A DNA stretch of 64,000 bases from Chlorobiota bacterium (GCA_028287785.1 JAQBOZ010000009.1:124001-188000); one strand, 5' to 3'; counted from the stretch's first letter, positions 9,653 through 19,069 are shown. Notes: generated by a model from the letters alone, not told the origin. Program-made: numbers and translations.

Positions 9653-9687
9653 ATGGGGAGATGCTTCCATCTGGGGCATCTCCCCAT
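9653..9687 (+). terminator. Hairpin after paralogue 1
   Basis: A 12-bp perfect stem ATGGGGAGATGC / GCATCTCCCCAT with an 11-nt loop, 60 bp after the stop codon. The stem sequence is nearly the same as that after paralogue 2, so the terminator was probably duplicated with the gene. Confidence 0.65.
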
Positions 9688-9836
9688 GTTCTTTACGTGA
9701 GGGTGGCTCTCTCGATATCGAAATAAACTGAAAATATAATCGATTGGTAAAACGCTGTTCTAACACATGAATATGATATCGTCAAAAAGCGATTTTTCGA
9801 GAAATGATAATGACCTGCGTGGCCCGATAATGGCGT

Positions 9837-9885
9837 GGGTACACAAAGATGTACTCCCGATCGCAATCCCGTAATTGTATATTTA
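9837..9885 (+). promoter_or_regulatory. Palindromic box plus TATATTTA -7 element upstream of propeller paralogue 2
   Basis: The same core GTACACAAAGATGTAC (9839-9854) as at 7.76 kb, followed 22 nt after the palindrome by TATATTTA (9878-9885). The start codon at 10143 leaves a leader of about 250 nt, as for paralogue 1. Nothing else is recognised in 9688-10142. Confidence 0.55.
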
Positions 9886-10142
9886 TGACACGTTGTGATG
9901 CGGTGCTGATATTTACCGTTGAAATTCCTTTTGCTTGAATTTCATTGTCCAATCACATCGTTCTGGAATGCAGTGTGTTCGCGCCTTCCTCCCTTCGTAG
10001 CAGGCGCGCCGGTGAAATCCCGGCACCCGGTCATAATATTCTCATCATATCACCCGCTGCCGGCAACGATGGGCGCTTTCTGCGACGTCCGAAACATGTC
10101 GTGCCGCCGGGTGATTATTCAACCAATCAACAGGAGCATCAG

Positions 10143-11675
10143 ATGGGATCCACAGCCAGGCGATTGACGAAGGGATGTATGGCGTTTGCGGCGGCGGCAT
10201 TGATGATGGGCGCCGCGATAAACGCACACGCGCAGTTTCAGGGAATTTATGGAGCGGATCGGGAGGATGCCGCCGAGGGGGGAGTTATCCAGTCTGGTGA
10301 TGAATTCGTCGCGGTGGGATATTCCGACAGCTATGGTAATGACCGCGATGTATACGTCGTGAAGACCGACAAGTGCGGAAATATCGTGTGGGCGCGCACC
10401 ATCGATTTCGGTGGCGAGGACGTGGGCCGGAAAATCCGCGAAACTCGCGACGGCAACTATGTGATTGTCGGCTATACCGAGAATCGCTTCAATTGCTGCA
10501 CCCACGATGACGCATTTCTCTTTGAGCTGGATCGCAATGGAGGCGCCATCAACTGGGCTTCCACATACGGCGGGCTTTCCAAGGATCAGGGAATGGATCT
10601 TCAGATCGACAGGGAAACCGGCGATATCTACGCCTGCGGCCAGAGCGCCAGCTTCGGCGCCGGCGGTTACGATGCCTGGCTGTTCAAAACCGATCGCGGC
10701 GGCGGGCTTCTCTGGAGCAGAGTGTATGGTGGGCGTGCCGATGATCTGCTCAACAGCCTGACGATCGGCTGCTCCGGCACCGTGATCGGCGTTGGCAGCA
10801 CCCGCAGCGCAACCAGAGCCGGCGACGAGCAGGTTTATGTTGTGAAGGCCGATGCAACCGATGGAAGCATCATCGGCGGCTGGCCGAAGCATTATGGTAA
10901 TCGCGGCGACGAGTCGGCGTGGAGCGTTGCCACATACGGCGATGACGAGCTTCGCATCGTCGGGCGGACGAACAATTTCGGCGGCCGCAATGAGGAGTAC
11001 GCGCTGGCAATCAAATGCGATGATGGCAGCCGCATCGTCGACCGCGCATTCTGGGGCTCCAGGCACGACGGCGACGATCAGTTCACCGAGCTTCAGGTGC
11101 TTCCCACCGGCGATATCGCAATTGTTGGATTCCTTCAGGATAACCCGATCGGTTTCGGTGGTTACGATGTTCATCTCCTCCAGACCGACAAGCTTTTCAC
11201 GCCCATCAACCCCGGAATCTTCGCATACGGCGGCAGGGCGAACGATCAGGGCTGGTCGATCGCCGTTACCACGCCACTCGATGCGTCCGAACGCTACGGC
11301 CTTGTGATGGCAGGGTGGTCGGAGAGCTTCGAGGGCCTTGGGCCGCGCGATCTTTATGAGATCCGTACCACCGCCATCGGAAAATCGGGTTGCAACGAGC
11401 GGAAGGTGGAGCTGAAGTGGGATGATCCCAAGTTCGACCCGCAGGAGCTGCCGACCTGCGATCCGCAGGCGCAGGTGCAGTGCAACGCCAAGGCGGAAAT
11501 GCGTGAGGTCAAGGGACATCGCGTCCTGTGCGGTCCATGCGGCCCAACGCCTCAGCCGAACGAGCTCGGGTTCAGCCAGCGCATCCCGTCGAACGGCGGA
11601 AATATTCTCAACAACGCCTCGATGAAGGCAGGAGCCGCGAAGGGAGAGGGAGCATTTCTCGTCTCCCCGAAATGA
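10143..11675 (+). CDS. Secreted beta-propeller protein with Cys-rich tail, paralogue 2
   Basis: 510 residues from the ATG before G-S-T-A-R-R; the frame is open upstream but that part lacks protein character. Signal peptide with an A-H-A-Q end at about 32. Blade motifs match paralogue 1 almost block for block, for example V-Y-V-V-K-T-D-K-C-G-N-I-V-W and S-F-G-A-G-G-Y-D-A-W. The C-terminal Cys pattern (C-N-E, P-T-C, V-Q-C, L-C-G-P-C-G-P) is kept. Overall similarity to paralogue 1 is clearly above half, so this is a recent tandem duplicate. Function unknown beyond secretion. Confidence 0.8.
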   Translation: MGSTARRLTKGCMAFAAAALMMGAAINAHAQFQGIYGADREDAAEGGVIQSGDEFVAVGYSDSYGNDRDVYVVKTDKCGNIVWARTIDFGGEDVGRKIRETRDGNYVIVGYTENRFNCCTHDDAFLFELDRNGGAINWASTYGGLSKDQGMDLQIDRETGDIYACGQSASFGAGGYDAWLFKTDRGGGLLWSRVYGGRADDLLNSLTIGCSGTVIGVGSTRSATRAGDEQVYVVKADATDGSIIGGWPKHYGNRGDESAWSVATYGDDELRIVGRTNNFGGRNEEYALAIKCDDGSRIVDRAFWGSRHDGDDQFTELQVLPTGDIAIVGFLQDNPIGFGGYDVHLLQTDKLFTPINPGIFAYGGRANDQGWSIAVTTPLDASERYGLVMAGWSESFEGLGPRDLYEIRTTAIGKSGCNERKVELKWDDPKFDPQELPTCDPQAQVQCNAKAEMREVKGHRVLCGPCGPTPQPNELGFSQRIPSNGGNILNNASMKAGAAKGEGAFLVSPK

Positions 11676-11742
11676 TGATCCATCGTCCGAATATTTTCCG
11701 CTTTCCGCGGGGAATAAACGGATGATGGCCCGATGATGCTTC

Positions 11743-11770
11743 GGGGAGATGTTTTCATGGGCATCTCCCC
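11743..11770 (+). terminator. Hairpin after paralogue 2
   Basis: Stem GGGGAGATG / CATCTCCCC with a 10-nt loop. It is nearly identical to the stem after paralogue 1. The following gap to 12099 holds a possible AT-rich promoter (TATTTTTTTTG near 11875) and an imperfect TGCCA/TGGCA inverted repeat at 11852-11870; these are weak. Confidence 0.6.
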
Positions 11771-12099
11771 ACATTATTCCATCGCGATTTCCCCGCGCGA
11801 AAACAATTGCAGTAAAACGCATTCTGGCTGAATCGATGCCAACGATATCGGTGCCATTCACCTTGTGGCATCAATATTTTTTTTGAGCGCGCGATCGCAT
11901 GCACGGGAAATACCGGGCCGAACGGTCGATGTATCGGCTTTTCACCGTGCGGATTGCGGTTGCGGGTTCACCAACAGAGTCAGCCCTTCGAATGCCGCAC
12001 GCGGACGCCGGGAATGCGCGATCAGGGACGACGCGCGTGGCCCCGGCGGCGGGCCGTTCCGGGGAGATCAGCACACATATCAACGGAGAGGAAATTATC

Positions 12100-13602
12100 G
12101 TGAAGAACAACAGAAAACGATTTACGGCGATGCTTGCCATCTGCCTCGGATTCTTTTTCCTATCGCTTGGGAGCATGCAGGCGAAGCTCATCTGGCAGAT
12201 TGCCACCGGCGCCGATCGCAACGATGCGGCTCGTGGCGGAATCATCCAGACGAGCGACGGCGGGTATATCACCGTTGGCGAGTCGCAGAGCTTCAGCGGC
12301 GGCGATTATGATGTCTACGTCGTGAAAATCGATCCGTGCGGATTTCTTCAGTGGTCCAGCACGTACAACATCGGCGGAAACGATTACGGCCGGAAAATCC
12401 GGCAGACCCCCGATGGTGGCTACATCATCACCGGCGAAACCGACAACAAGTACAGTTGCTGCACCAACAGCGATGCGTTCCTCCTCAAAATCAAGGAGGA
12501 TGGCGAGGTAGACTGGACGAAAACCTACGGCGGATATCTGAAGGATGAATCCTCCGATGTCGAACTTTATAATGGCGGCCGCGGATATATCATGGCCGGC
12601 AGCACGTCGAGCTGCGGCGCGGGAGCGACCGATGCATGGCTGGTCCTTACCGATGACGGCGGCAATGTGGTCTGGGGAAAGGCGTACGGCGGGTACGATG
12701 TCGATAAATTCAACAGCGTTGTGCAGGCTGAGAATGGCGATCTGATCGCGGCCGGTTTTACCAACAGCTATAATGTGACCGATCCCGTGTTCAGCACCTC
12801 CGATGTCTATATCGTCCGCGTCAACGCCAGCGGCAATGTCCTCTGGGCAAATCATTACGGCGGCGGCGGCAATGACGTGGCGAACTGCGTGATCGAGGCG
12901 AAGGGGGGAGAGATCGTCGTTGCGGGTTACACCACATCGCTCAGCACGAAGTATGAGGCATATCTGCTTCGCGTGAAGGGGAGCGGCAGCTTTATCGCGG
13001 ATGTCGTTCATGGCGGCGGCCACGAAGCCGGTCGCGATGAATACCGCGAGCTGCGCGAAATTCCCGACGGCAGCGGGGAGATCATCACCGTCGGCCGGAT
13101 CATGAAGCCCTACTCCGGCTCGCTGGGGGATTACGATGTCTTCGCCACGCGCGTGAAGGCATCGCTCGGCAGGATCTGGAGCAAGAACTACGGCGGCGGC
13201 AGTGCGGATGAGGGATATTCCGTGACGCTGGTGAAGGAGCCGGATGTCAGGGAGTATAATTTCGCGTTCGCCGGCGTTACGCTGAGCTTCGGCGGGGGAT
13301 TGGAGGATGAATACGTGATCAAGGCGTGGTCCAACGGCGAGACGTTCTGCAACGAGTCGATCCCCGGCGTGATCGAGGAGAAGCCGGGCTTCAAGGATTA
13401 TCCCGCGCCAACGTGCGAGCCGCTCTTTATCGTTCAGTGCGTTGCGAAAACCGCGCCGGTGTACAACGAGAAGTACACGCGGATCTGCGTTCCGTGCGAT
13501 GCGCCGTTCGACGGAGGAAATGGAGTTCTCGGGCGGAACGACGGCCCCGCTCAGGGACGCAACATGGTGGATCTTGGCCGCTCGCCACTCGGCGCGCGTT
13601 AA
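12100..13602 (+). CDS. Secreted beta-propeller protein with Cys-rich tail, paralogue 3
   Basis: 500 residues from a GTG preceded by GGAGAGG about 10 nt upstream, which decides this start over longer in-frame options. The signal peptide is M-K-N-N-R-K-R-F followed by a hydrophobic core. Blades of the type D-V-Y-V-V-K-I-D-P-C-G and Y-G-G recur through the body. The tail keeps C-N-E, P-T-C, V-Q-C and C-V-P-C. It is more diverged than paralogues 1 and 2 are from each other and lacks their upstream palindrome. Probably exported; role unknown. Confidence 0.8.
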   Translation: MKNNRKRFTAMLAICLGFFFLSLGSMQAKLIWQIATGADRNDAARGGIIQTSDGGYITVGESQSFSGGDYDVYVVKIDPCGFLQWSSTYNIGGNDYGRKIRQTPDGGYIITGETDNKYSCCTNSDAFLLKIKEDGEVDWTKTYGGYLKDESSDVELYNGGRGYIMAGSTSSCGAGATDAWLVLTDDGGNVVWGKAYGGYDVDKFNSVVQAENGDLIAAGFTNSYNVTDPVFSTSDVYIVRVNASGNVLWANHYGGGGNDVANCVIEAKGGEIVVAGYTTSLSTKYEAYLLRVKGSGSFIADVVHGGGHEAGRDEYRELREIPDGSGEIITVGRIMKPYSGSLGDYDVFATRVKASLGRIWSKNYGGGSADEGYSVTLVKEPDVREYNFAFAGVTLSFGGGLEDEYVIKAWSNGETFCNESIPGVIEEKPGFKDYPAPTCEPLFIVQCVAKTAPVYNEKYTRICVPCDAPFDGGNGVLGRNDGPAQGRNMVDLGRSPLGAR

Positions 13603-13716
13603 GTTTTCCGGCAAAACGTTCTGAGGAGATCTCGTTTCGCGCTCCGCGCTCCGTTTTCCCCTGGCACGCCGGTCGGCAGCGAAACAAAATCGCGATCAGA
13701 TGACGCGCAACGGCGG

Positions 13717-13744
13717 AAGGCGCCCCGGCAACGGTGGCGCCTTT
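13717..13744 (+). terminator. Hairpin terminator after paralogue 3
   Basis: Stem AAGGCGCC / GGCGCCTT with an 11-nt loop, then a T-rich stretch (TTTGCTGTTTTC), typical of intrinsic termination. Confidence 0.65.
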
Positions 13745-13789
13745 GCTGTTTTCGGAGCGTGGCATATCTCTTGAGCTGTTCCCGCTCCA

Positions 13790-14524
13790 ATGGCACACAC
13801 TTCGGATATCGTCGCCGGCAGTTGCGGCTTCCGCTCCTCCCGCGAAAAATATTACGCGCGCTTCCCGGTGGTGGAGGTGCAGCATACGTTCTATCAGCCC
13901 CCGGCCGTCTCGACGCTGGAGGGATGGCGAAGCGAGGCGCCGGAAACGTTCGAGTTCACGCTGAAGGCGTGGCAGCTTATCACGCACGAGCCGCGCAGCC
14001 CAACGTATCGGCGGCTCAGACGCAAACTCACCGATCGCGAGCTGGCCGATGCCGGCGCGTTCCGCAACACCCCGATCGTCAGGGAGGCGTGGGAGATCAC
14101 CGCGGCCTCGGCGGTCGCGCTGCGCGCGCGATCGATCCTCTTTCAATGTCCCGCCAGCTTTACGCCGACCGAGGAGCACGCCGATGCAATGCGCGAGCTG
14201 ATCACATCGATCGATCGCGGCGATTTCCGTCTCTGCTGGGAGCCGCGCGGCGGCTGGCCTCACGATCTGGTGCGCGATCTCTGCGATGAACTCCGGCTTG
14301 TCCACGTTGTCGATCCGTTCGCCGACACCAGCGTCACGCCGGACGATGTATATTTCCGGCTGCACGGGCGCACCGGCTATCGCTACGTCTACGAGGATTT
14401 CGAGCTGGATGAATTGCTGGAGATGATGCCGGCCGGCGGGCGATCGTACGTGTTCTTCAACAATATCGCGATGCGCGAGGACGCCGAACGATTCAACCGG
14501 CTGGTGAAACAATCTCCGGCGTGA
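13790..14524 (+). CDS. DUF72 (YecE-like) protein
   Basis: 244 residues. It shows the DUF72 TIM-barrel features: I-V-A-G-S-C-G-F-R at the start, a Y-Y-A-R-F-P-V-V-E-V-Q-H-T-F-Y-Q block, F-E-F-T-L-K-A-W near 55, and the late F-R-L-H-G-R-T-G-Y-R-Y followed by Y-V-F-F-N-N. Family function is not settled; a nuclease or DNA-metabolism role has been suggested for relatives. Cytoplasmic, single gene, ended by a strong terminator. Confidence 0.9.
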   Translation: MAHTSDIVAGSCGFRSSREKYYARFPVVEVQHTFYQPPAVSTLEGWRSEAPETFEFTLKAWQLITHEPRSPTYRRLRRKLTDRELADAGAFRNTPIVREAWEITAASAVALRARSILFQCPASFTPTEEHADAMRELITSIDRGDFRLCWEPRGGWPHDLVRDLCDELRLVHVVDPFADTSVTPDDVYFRLHGRTGYRYVYEDFELDELLEMMPAGGRSYVFFNNIAMREDAERFNRLVKQSPA

Positions 14525-14547
14525 TTGCGTGATGCCGGAGATTGTTT
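14507..14547 (+). terminator. Intrinsic terminator after the DUF72 gene
   Basis: Perfect 14-bp stem AAACAATCTCCGGC / GCCGGAGATTGTTT with a 13-nt loop. The left arm overlaps the last codons of the DUF72 gene. Confidence 0.8.
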
Positions 14548-14715
14548 TGCGTCGCGCGGAGAATTTTTCTCCGGGAAGTTTTTCAGGAAAATTTCTCAGG
14601 ATTTTTTCGCGCGAATTTTTTTCGTTGAGAGTTGCGCTGTTGAAATCTTTTCGCGTGCCGTTCGCGTCATCGTTCTTTTTTTCAATCCCGCCGATCACAA
14701 AAGGATCTTTACAGC

Positions 14716-15387
14716 ATGAGCCAACGAACCGCGCTGATCGTGGGAGCCACCGGGCTGGTGGGACGCAACTGCCTGGAAATTCTTCTCGCAACCGGGCGCT
14801 ACTCCGGCGTGACCGCGCTGGCGCGCCGCGAACTTCCGGTGAAACACCCGCGGCTGATCGTCCACGTGATCGATTTTGACAGGCTGGAGGAATCGCGCGC
14901 GTTATTGAAGGCCGACGATATCTTCTGTTGTCTCGGCACGACGATCAAGGCCGCCGGTTCGCGGGAGGCGTTTCGGAAGGTCGATTACTCCTATCCGCTC
15001 GATGTTGCGCGGATCAGTCGGGAGGAGGGAGCGGGGCAGTTTCTTCTCGTTTCCTCTTCCGGCGCATCGGCAACGTCGTCGATATTCTACAGCCGGGTCA
15101 AGGGGGAGCTTGAGGAGGCAATCCGGGCGTTGCGATATCCTTCCGCCGGGATCTTCCGCCCGTCGCTGATTCTCGGCGATCGGGGTGAATTTCGCCTTGG
15201 CGAGAAGATCGCGACGGCGATCATGAAGGTTGTGGGGCCGCTGCTTGTCGGCTCGCTCCGAAAATATCGGGGCATTCAGGCGCGCGATATCGCCCGGAGC
15301 ATGGTTGCGATCGCGGAACGAAATCTTCCCGGCTTCACCATTTATGAATCGGATCGGATCGCGGCGATCGCGCATGGGGAGAAATAG
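14716..15387 (+). CDS. NAD(P)-binding atypical short-chain reductase (HTATIP2-like)
   Basis: 223 residues. The N-terminus has a dinucleotide-binding glycine motif G-A-T-G-L-V-G (residues 10-16). L-G-T-T-I-K-A-A-G-S is followed by a conserved L-V-S-S-S-G-A block, then Y-S-R-V-K-G-E-L-E with the Y-x-x-x-K pair expected at the active site, and R-P-S-L-I-L-G-D-R. This is the NAD(P)H-binding family of HTATIP2-type proteins. Substrate unknown. It stands alone after an AT-rich spacer. Confidence 0.85.
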   Translation: MSQRTALIVGATGLVGRNCLEILLATGRYSGVTALARRELPVKHPRLIVHVIDFDRLEESRALLKADDIFCCLGTTIKAAGSREAFRKVDYSYPLDVARISREEGAGQFLLVSSSGASATSSIFYSRVKGELEEAIRALRYPSAGIFRPSLILGDRGEFRLGEKIATAIMKVVGPLLVGSLRKYRGIQARDIARSMVAIAERNLPGFTIYESDRIAAIAHGEK

Positions 15388-15497
15388 AAGAGGGCGGCTG
15401 TTATTTAATCAGGAAAATCATATGCGAGCCAATCGAACAGCTCCCATCCTCGTAACGGCGTGATATCATGCTGATAATATTCGATAGCCGTAATGCC

Positions 15498-15653
15498 ATG
15501 TCACATCATCGATTCCGATTTCTTCTTCCCGGCGTGATGTTCATCTCCATCATTCTGATCGGCTGCGACGGAATAGGCGGCCCGGCCCCCGACAGATCGG
15601 TGCTGGTTCCGCCTAAACTGAGTCTCTACCATCGGGCGGATGCCTATATATAA
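15498..15653 (+). CDS. Putative very small lipoprotein
   Basis: 51 residues from the ATG reading M-S-H-H-R. A hydrophobic stretch ends in the lipobox-like I-L-I-G-C (Cys about 23), followed by a short Gly/Pro tail. It could be a real small lipoprotein or a chance frame; its end nearly touches the end of the convergent pseudouridine synthase gene. Confidence 0.35.
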   Translation: MSHHRFRFLLPGVMFISIILIGCDGIGGPAPDRSVLVPPKLSLYHRADAYI

Positions 15654-15663
15654 GGAAAGAATC

Positions 15664-16359
15664 CTACGCCGGGACCACATCCTCCCAGCCCAGCTTGCTG
15701 AAAAGGATCTCCAGCTCCTGTGGCAGCGGCGCGGTGATGGCGAGCGGTTCGCCGGGAACCGGATGCGGCAGCGATAGCCGCCAGGCGTGAAGAATCATCC
15801 GGTGAACCCCGAAGTTCTCGCGGAAAAGCCGGTTGTGCCGTCCCTCGCCATGAACGGTATCGCCGACGATCGGGTGGCGGAGATGCGCCATATGCCGCCG
15901 GATCTGATGCCGCCGTCCCGTTACCGGCTCCGCCAGGACCAGCGAGTAGCGCGCCGTCTGAAAATTTCCGATCGGAATCGGCAGCTCGCACCGCGCCAGC
16001 GTCCGAAATCCCGTCACCGCCTCCACAGCCGTCATCCCCGGCTCCTCCGCCAGCGGATAATCGATCTCCCCGTCATCCGGCGACCAGCCGCGCACCAGCG
16101 TCAGATATTGTTTTTCCACCTCGCGACCCGAAAATCGTTCAGCCAGAAGCCGCGCCGTCGCTGGATTCAGCGAAAACAGAAGCACGCCCGATGTTCCGCG
16201 ATCGATCCGATGCGCCGGATACACAAGTTGCCCAAGTTGATCGCGCAGGAGCGTCATGCAGGTCGTGCGATCCGGCGCTTCGGCAGAGCGATGGACCAGC
16301 AGCCCGTCCGGCTTGTCGATCGCCACGATATGATCATTGTGATAGAGAATGCGGAGCAT
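15664..16359 (-). CDS. RluA-family pseudouridine synthase (TruC-like)
   Basis: 231 residues from the ATG reading M-L-R-I-L-Y-H-N. It has the RluA order: I-V-A-I-D-K-P-D-G-L-L-V-H at the start, the catalytic Asp in A-H-R-I-D-R-G-T-S-G (about residue 52), K-Q-Y-L-T-L-V-R-G, and late G-R-R-H-Q-I-R-R-H and R-M-I-L-H-A-W-R-L. No S4 domain is present and the length is short, which fits TruC (tRNA U65) better than RluC/D. A longer frame upstream has no family similarity. Confidence 0.88.
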   Translation of the reverse strand: MLRILYHNDHIVAIDKPDGLLVHRSAEAPDRTTCMTLLRDQLGQLVYPAHRIDRGTSGVLLFSLNPATARLLAERFSGREVEKQYLTLVRGWSPDDGEIDYPLAEEPGMTAVEAVTGFRTLARCELPIPIGNFQTARYSLVLAEPVTGRRHQIRRHMAHLRHPIVGDTVHGEGRHNRLFRENFGVHRMILHAWRLSLPHPVPGEPLAITAPLPQELEILFSKLGWEDVVPA

Positions 16360-16441
16360 GTGATATTTTCGAATCGTCGATTGCGGAATAACGTTCATGT
16401 CGCCGCGCTCCAATCGGGCGCGGCCGGAGGGAAGATACATC

Positions 16442-17812
16442 ATGCGGAAACGGATTGGCGCGGATGTCGCCATCATCGGCGGCGGCGTGGCCGGGCTGGC
16501 GGCGGCGCGGATCCTGGCCGACGCGGGGTTGACGGTGCGGATTCTGGAGGCGCGCGATAGAATCGGCGGGCGCGTGCACTCGCGTATCGATCCCGTCACC
16601 GGGTTGCCGGTGGAGCTGGGGGCGGAGTTCATCCACGGAATCCCGGCGGAAACGTTCGAGCTGATCGATGCCGGGAGCGTTCCGATCTACGAAGTTTCCG
16701 GCGAGCACTGGCGTTCGGCGGGCGGAAAACTTTCGCCGATGCGGGATTTCTGGGGAACGCTGGAGAATGTCAATGAAAAGATGAGCGGCATCGGGCGGCG
16801 CGATATCTCCTACGCGGAGTATCTGGAGAAATACGCGGGGGGAGGGAAGAATTCCGCGGCGCGGGCGCTGGCGCAGCGTTACGTGGAGGGATTTCACGCG
16901 GCGCGGATCGAGACGGTCGGCGTGAAGGGATTGCTCCGCGCCGAAAACGCTTCGGAAAAACTTTCAGGCGATCGCGCGTTCCGGATGACGCATCAGTACG
17001 CGAATATCGCCGCGTTGATTCTCTCCGGCGACGAAAAAAAATCCGTGAAGAACGCGACGGAAATTTCCATCGATCTTGAAACGATCGTACAAACCATCAA
17101 CTGGAAAAAAGGACGCATCACGATCGGTGCGGTTTCGGCGGCGGGCGCGGAGCTTGAGCCAATCTCAGCGCGCCGCGCGCTGATCACGCTGCCCCTCGGC
17201 GTGCTGAAATCTTCTCCCGGCGATCGCGGCGCAATTGCGTTTGCCCCCGATCTTCCCGAAAAACGGGCGGCGTGGGATGCGCTGGAGATGGGGGATGCGG
17301 TGCGTATCGTCCTCCGGTTCCGCGATCGATTCTGGGAACGGCGCGGTTTCGGCGGCCGGCGATCGCGGCCGAGCCTGGAGGGGATGAGCTTTCTCCACTC
17401 GGACGATCCCGGCTTTCCAACGTGGTGGAGCTGTTTTCCCATCCGCGCGCCGATGCTCACCGGCTGGGCCGGCGGCCCGGCCGCGACCCGATTGCTGGAG
17501 CTGGACGATTCCGGGATCGTCGCCGAGGCCGTTGCGTCGCTGGCGCGGATTCTTGGAACCGATTCGGATTTCATCAACGGTGAGCTGGAAACGTGGTACG
17601 TTCATAACTGGAAGCACGATCCGTTCAGCCGTGGCGCGTACAGTTTCGTGAGCGTGAACGGGCTCGCGGCGCAGAAACGGCTGGCCGCGCCGGTCGCGGA
17701 AACGCTTTTCTTTGCCGGCGAGGCGTTGAGCATGGATGGAAATATCGGCACGGTGCATGGTGCCATTGCATCGGGGCGGCGGGCGGCGATGGAGATTCTG
17801 ACAGAGTGTTGA
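16442..17812 (+). CDS. FAD-dependent amine oxidase
   Basis: 456 residues. The FAD dinucleotide site is V-A-I-I-G-G-G-V-A-G-L at residues 9-19, then the R-I-L-E-A-R-D-R-I-G-G-R motif at about 34-44 and E-L-G-A-E-F-I-H-G. The C-terminal F-A-G-E-A and G-T-V-H-G-A-I-A-S-G-R-R complete the flavin-binding fold of monoamine/polyamine oxidases. Substrate unknown. It diverges from the pseudouridine synthase gene and is followed by a hydroxylase gene after 15 bp, a probable two-gene operon. Confidence 0.9.
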   Translation: MRKRIGADVAIIGGGVAGLAAARILADAGLTVRILEARDRIGGRVHSRIDPVTGLPVELGAEFIHGIPAETFELIDAGSVPIYEVSGEHWRSAGGKLSPMRDFWGTLENVNEKMSGIGRRDISYAEYLEKYAGGGKNSAARALAQRYVEGFHAARIETVGVKGLLRAENASEKLSGDRAFRMTHQYANIAALILSGDEKKSVKNATEISIDLETIVQTINWKKGRITIGAVSAAGAELEPISARRALITLPLGVLKSSPGDRGAIAFAPDLPEKRAAWDALEMGDAVRIVLRFRDRFWERRGFGGRRSRPSLEGMSFLHSDDPGFPTWWSCFPIRAPMLTGWAGGPAATRLLELDDSGIVAEAVASLARILGTDSDFINGELETWYVHNWKHDPFSRGAYSFVSVNGLAAQKRLAAPVAETLFFAGEALSMDGNIGTVHGAIASGRRAAMEILTEC

Positions 17813-17827
17813 ACAACGACAAATGAT

Positions 17828-18580
17828 ATGGATGGATTGATCGAAACGCTTCGCGGGCTTTCGCTTCCCGTGGCGGCAATTCTTTTTCTCGCGGAAAACA
17901 TCGTCATCGCGATTCTCGCCGTCGGGTTTGGGAATCTGCTGGCGCGCATGTATGCGGGCCGGCCGGTGACGCATCCGCCGGAAAAACTTTCGCGCGCGGA
18001 AATTCTTTATTCGGCATCGACAATTATTCTCAACTCCGCGATCACATTCATCGGCTTCCTCCTCTGGCGCGCCGGCATCGTCCATTTCCGCGAAGATGTC
18101 GGGATCGGCGTGCTGCTGGATATTCTGCTGATCACGATCGTGATGGATTTCGCGATGTATGTTCTTCACCGCGCCGCGCACATTCGATTTCTTTTTCCGC
18201 TGCTGCATCGCACGCATCATCATTACGATCGACCGCGACCGCTGACGCTGTTCGTGCTGAACCCGTTCGAGACGCTGAGTTTCGGATCGTTGTGGTTGAT
18301 CGTGATATCGCTCTACAGCGCGTCGTGGCTCGGCATGTCGATCTATCTTGGCCTCAATGTGCTCTTCGGAATGATCGGCCACATCGGCGTGGAGCCATTC
18401 CCCGATTCGTGGAAGCGGATTCCGGTGCTGCGATATATCTCCACCAGCACATTCCACGCGCAGCACCACCACGATCGCGAATGGAATTATGGATTCTACA
18501 CGCTGATCTGGGACAGGATATTCGGCACGCTCTCGCCCCGTTACGATGAGGATTTCGGCAGAACGCCGGGTGAGAAGTGA
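17828..18580 (+). CDS. Sterol desaturase/fatty acid hydroxylase superfamily membrane protein
   Basis: 250 residues with four to five hydrophobic segments. The di-iron histidine boxes are all present: H-R-A-A-H (114-118), H-R-T-H-H (127-131), a central His near 185 in G-H-I-G, and F-H-A-Q-H-H-H-D (209-216). These place it among membrane di-iron hydroxylases acting on lipid or carotenoid-like substrates. The neighbouring flavin oxidase suggests a shared oxidation pathway, but that is inference. Confidence 0.9.
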   Translation: MDGLIETLRGLSLPVAAILFLAENIVIAILAVGFGNLLARMYAGRPVTHPPEKLSRAEILYSASTIILNSAITFIGFLLWRAGIVHFREDVGIGVLLDILLITIVMDFAMYVLHRAAHIRFLFPLLHRTHHHYDRPRPLTLFVLNPFETLSFGSLWLIVISLYSASWLGMSIYLGLNVLFGMIGHIGVEPFPDSWKRIPVLRYISTSTFHAQHHHDREWNYGFYTLIWDRIFGTLSPRYDEDFGRTPGEK

Positions 18581-19069
18581 ATGCGGCTGGGGTGTTCGTT
18601 CATCGATGTCTGAGATTTCCCTCATCCCCATCGATGTATATCGAATCCGATAACTGCTGTATCACGGATCATCATGAAAACCATCCTTCTCGATCTTCTC
18701 ACCCACAGCTACGGCTCGCAGAGCGGTTTCGATTCCTCGCAACATCTCACCCTTGGGATAATGCCTCGAAGCTCTCGGCGATTCAGGGGGATGACGCGGT
18801 GCTGGAGATCGTGCTGAAGTAGCGATGTGCGTGGCACGTGATGACATGGACGATCGGAAGATCGCCCGTCGAAGTTTCATTGCCTCGATGGCAAACTCCA
18901 TCCTCCCACCATTTTCCGTGTCGATCATGGAAGCCCGGAACCGCATTTCCCGGTGAACCATTCCACCGTTCCGAATCCCCGAAAGAGTTTTATCTTCGAC
19001 GATTGCGCCGTTCGATGAACCTCCTGTTTGTCGCCGCGCTTCTGAAATAAAATTTCCGCGGAAAATTTT
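18581..19069 (+). other. Intergenic region with a possible decayed short ORF
   Basis: No confident gene. From 18674 an ATG reads M-K-T-I-L-L-D-L-L-T-H-S-Y-G-S, then the sense seems to move to another frame that ends W-D-N-A-S-K-L-S-A-I-Q-G-D-D at 18822. This could be a broken small gene. Just before the next gene lies an imperfect palindrome AAATTTCCGCGGAAAATTTT. Confidence 0.25.

Noticed and set aside
10119-11861. Minus-strand frame of 580 codons
   Set aside because: Antisense of propeller paralogue 2, with the same open antisense frame in paralogues 1 and 3 (8512-9258, 12160-13614). Shared antisense openness follows from shared codons, not from a gene.
13427-14791. Minus-strand frame of 454 codons
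   Set aside because: Covers the DUF72 gene and two terminators; no protein family sense.
17165-18631. Minus-strand frame of 488 codons
   Set aside because: Antisense of the amine oxidase and hydroxylase genes, both of which have complete active-site motifs.
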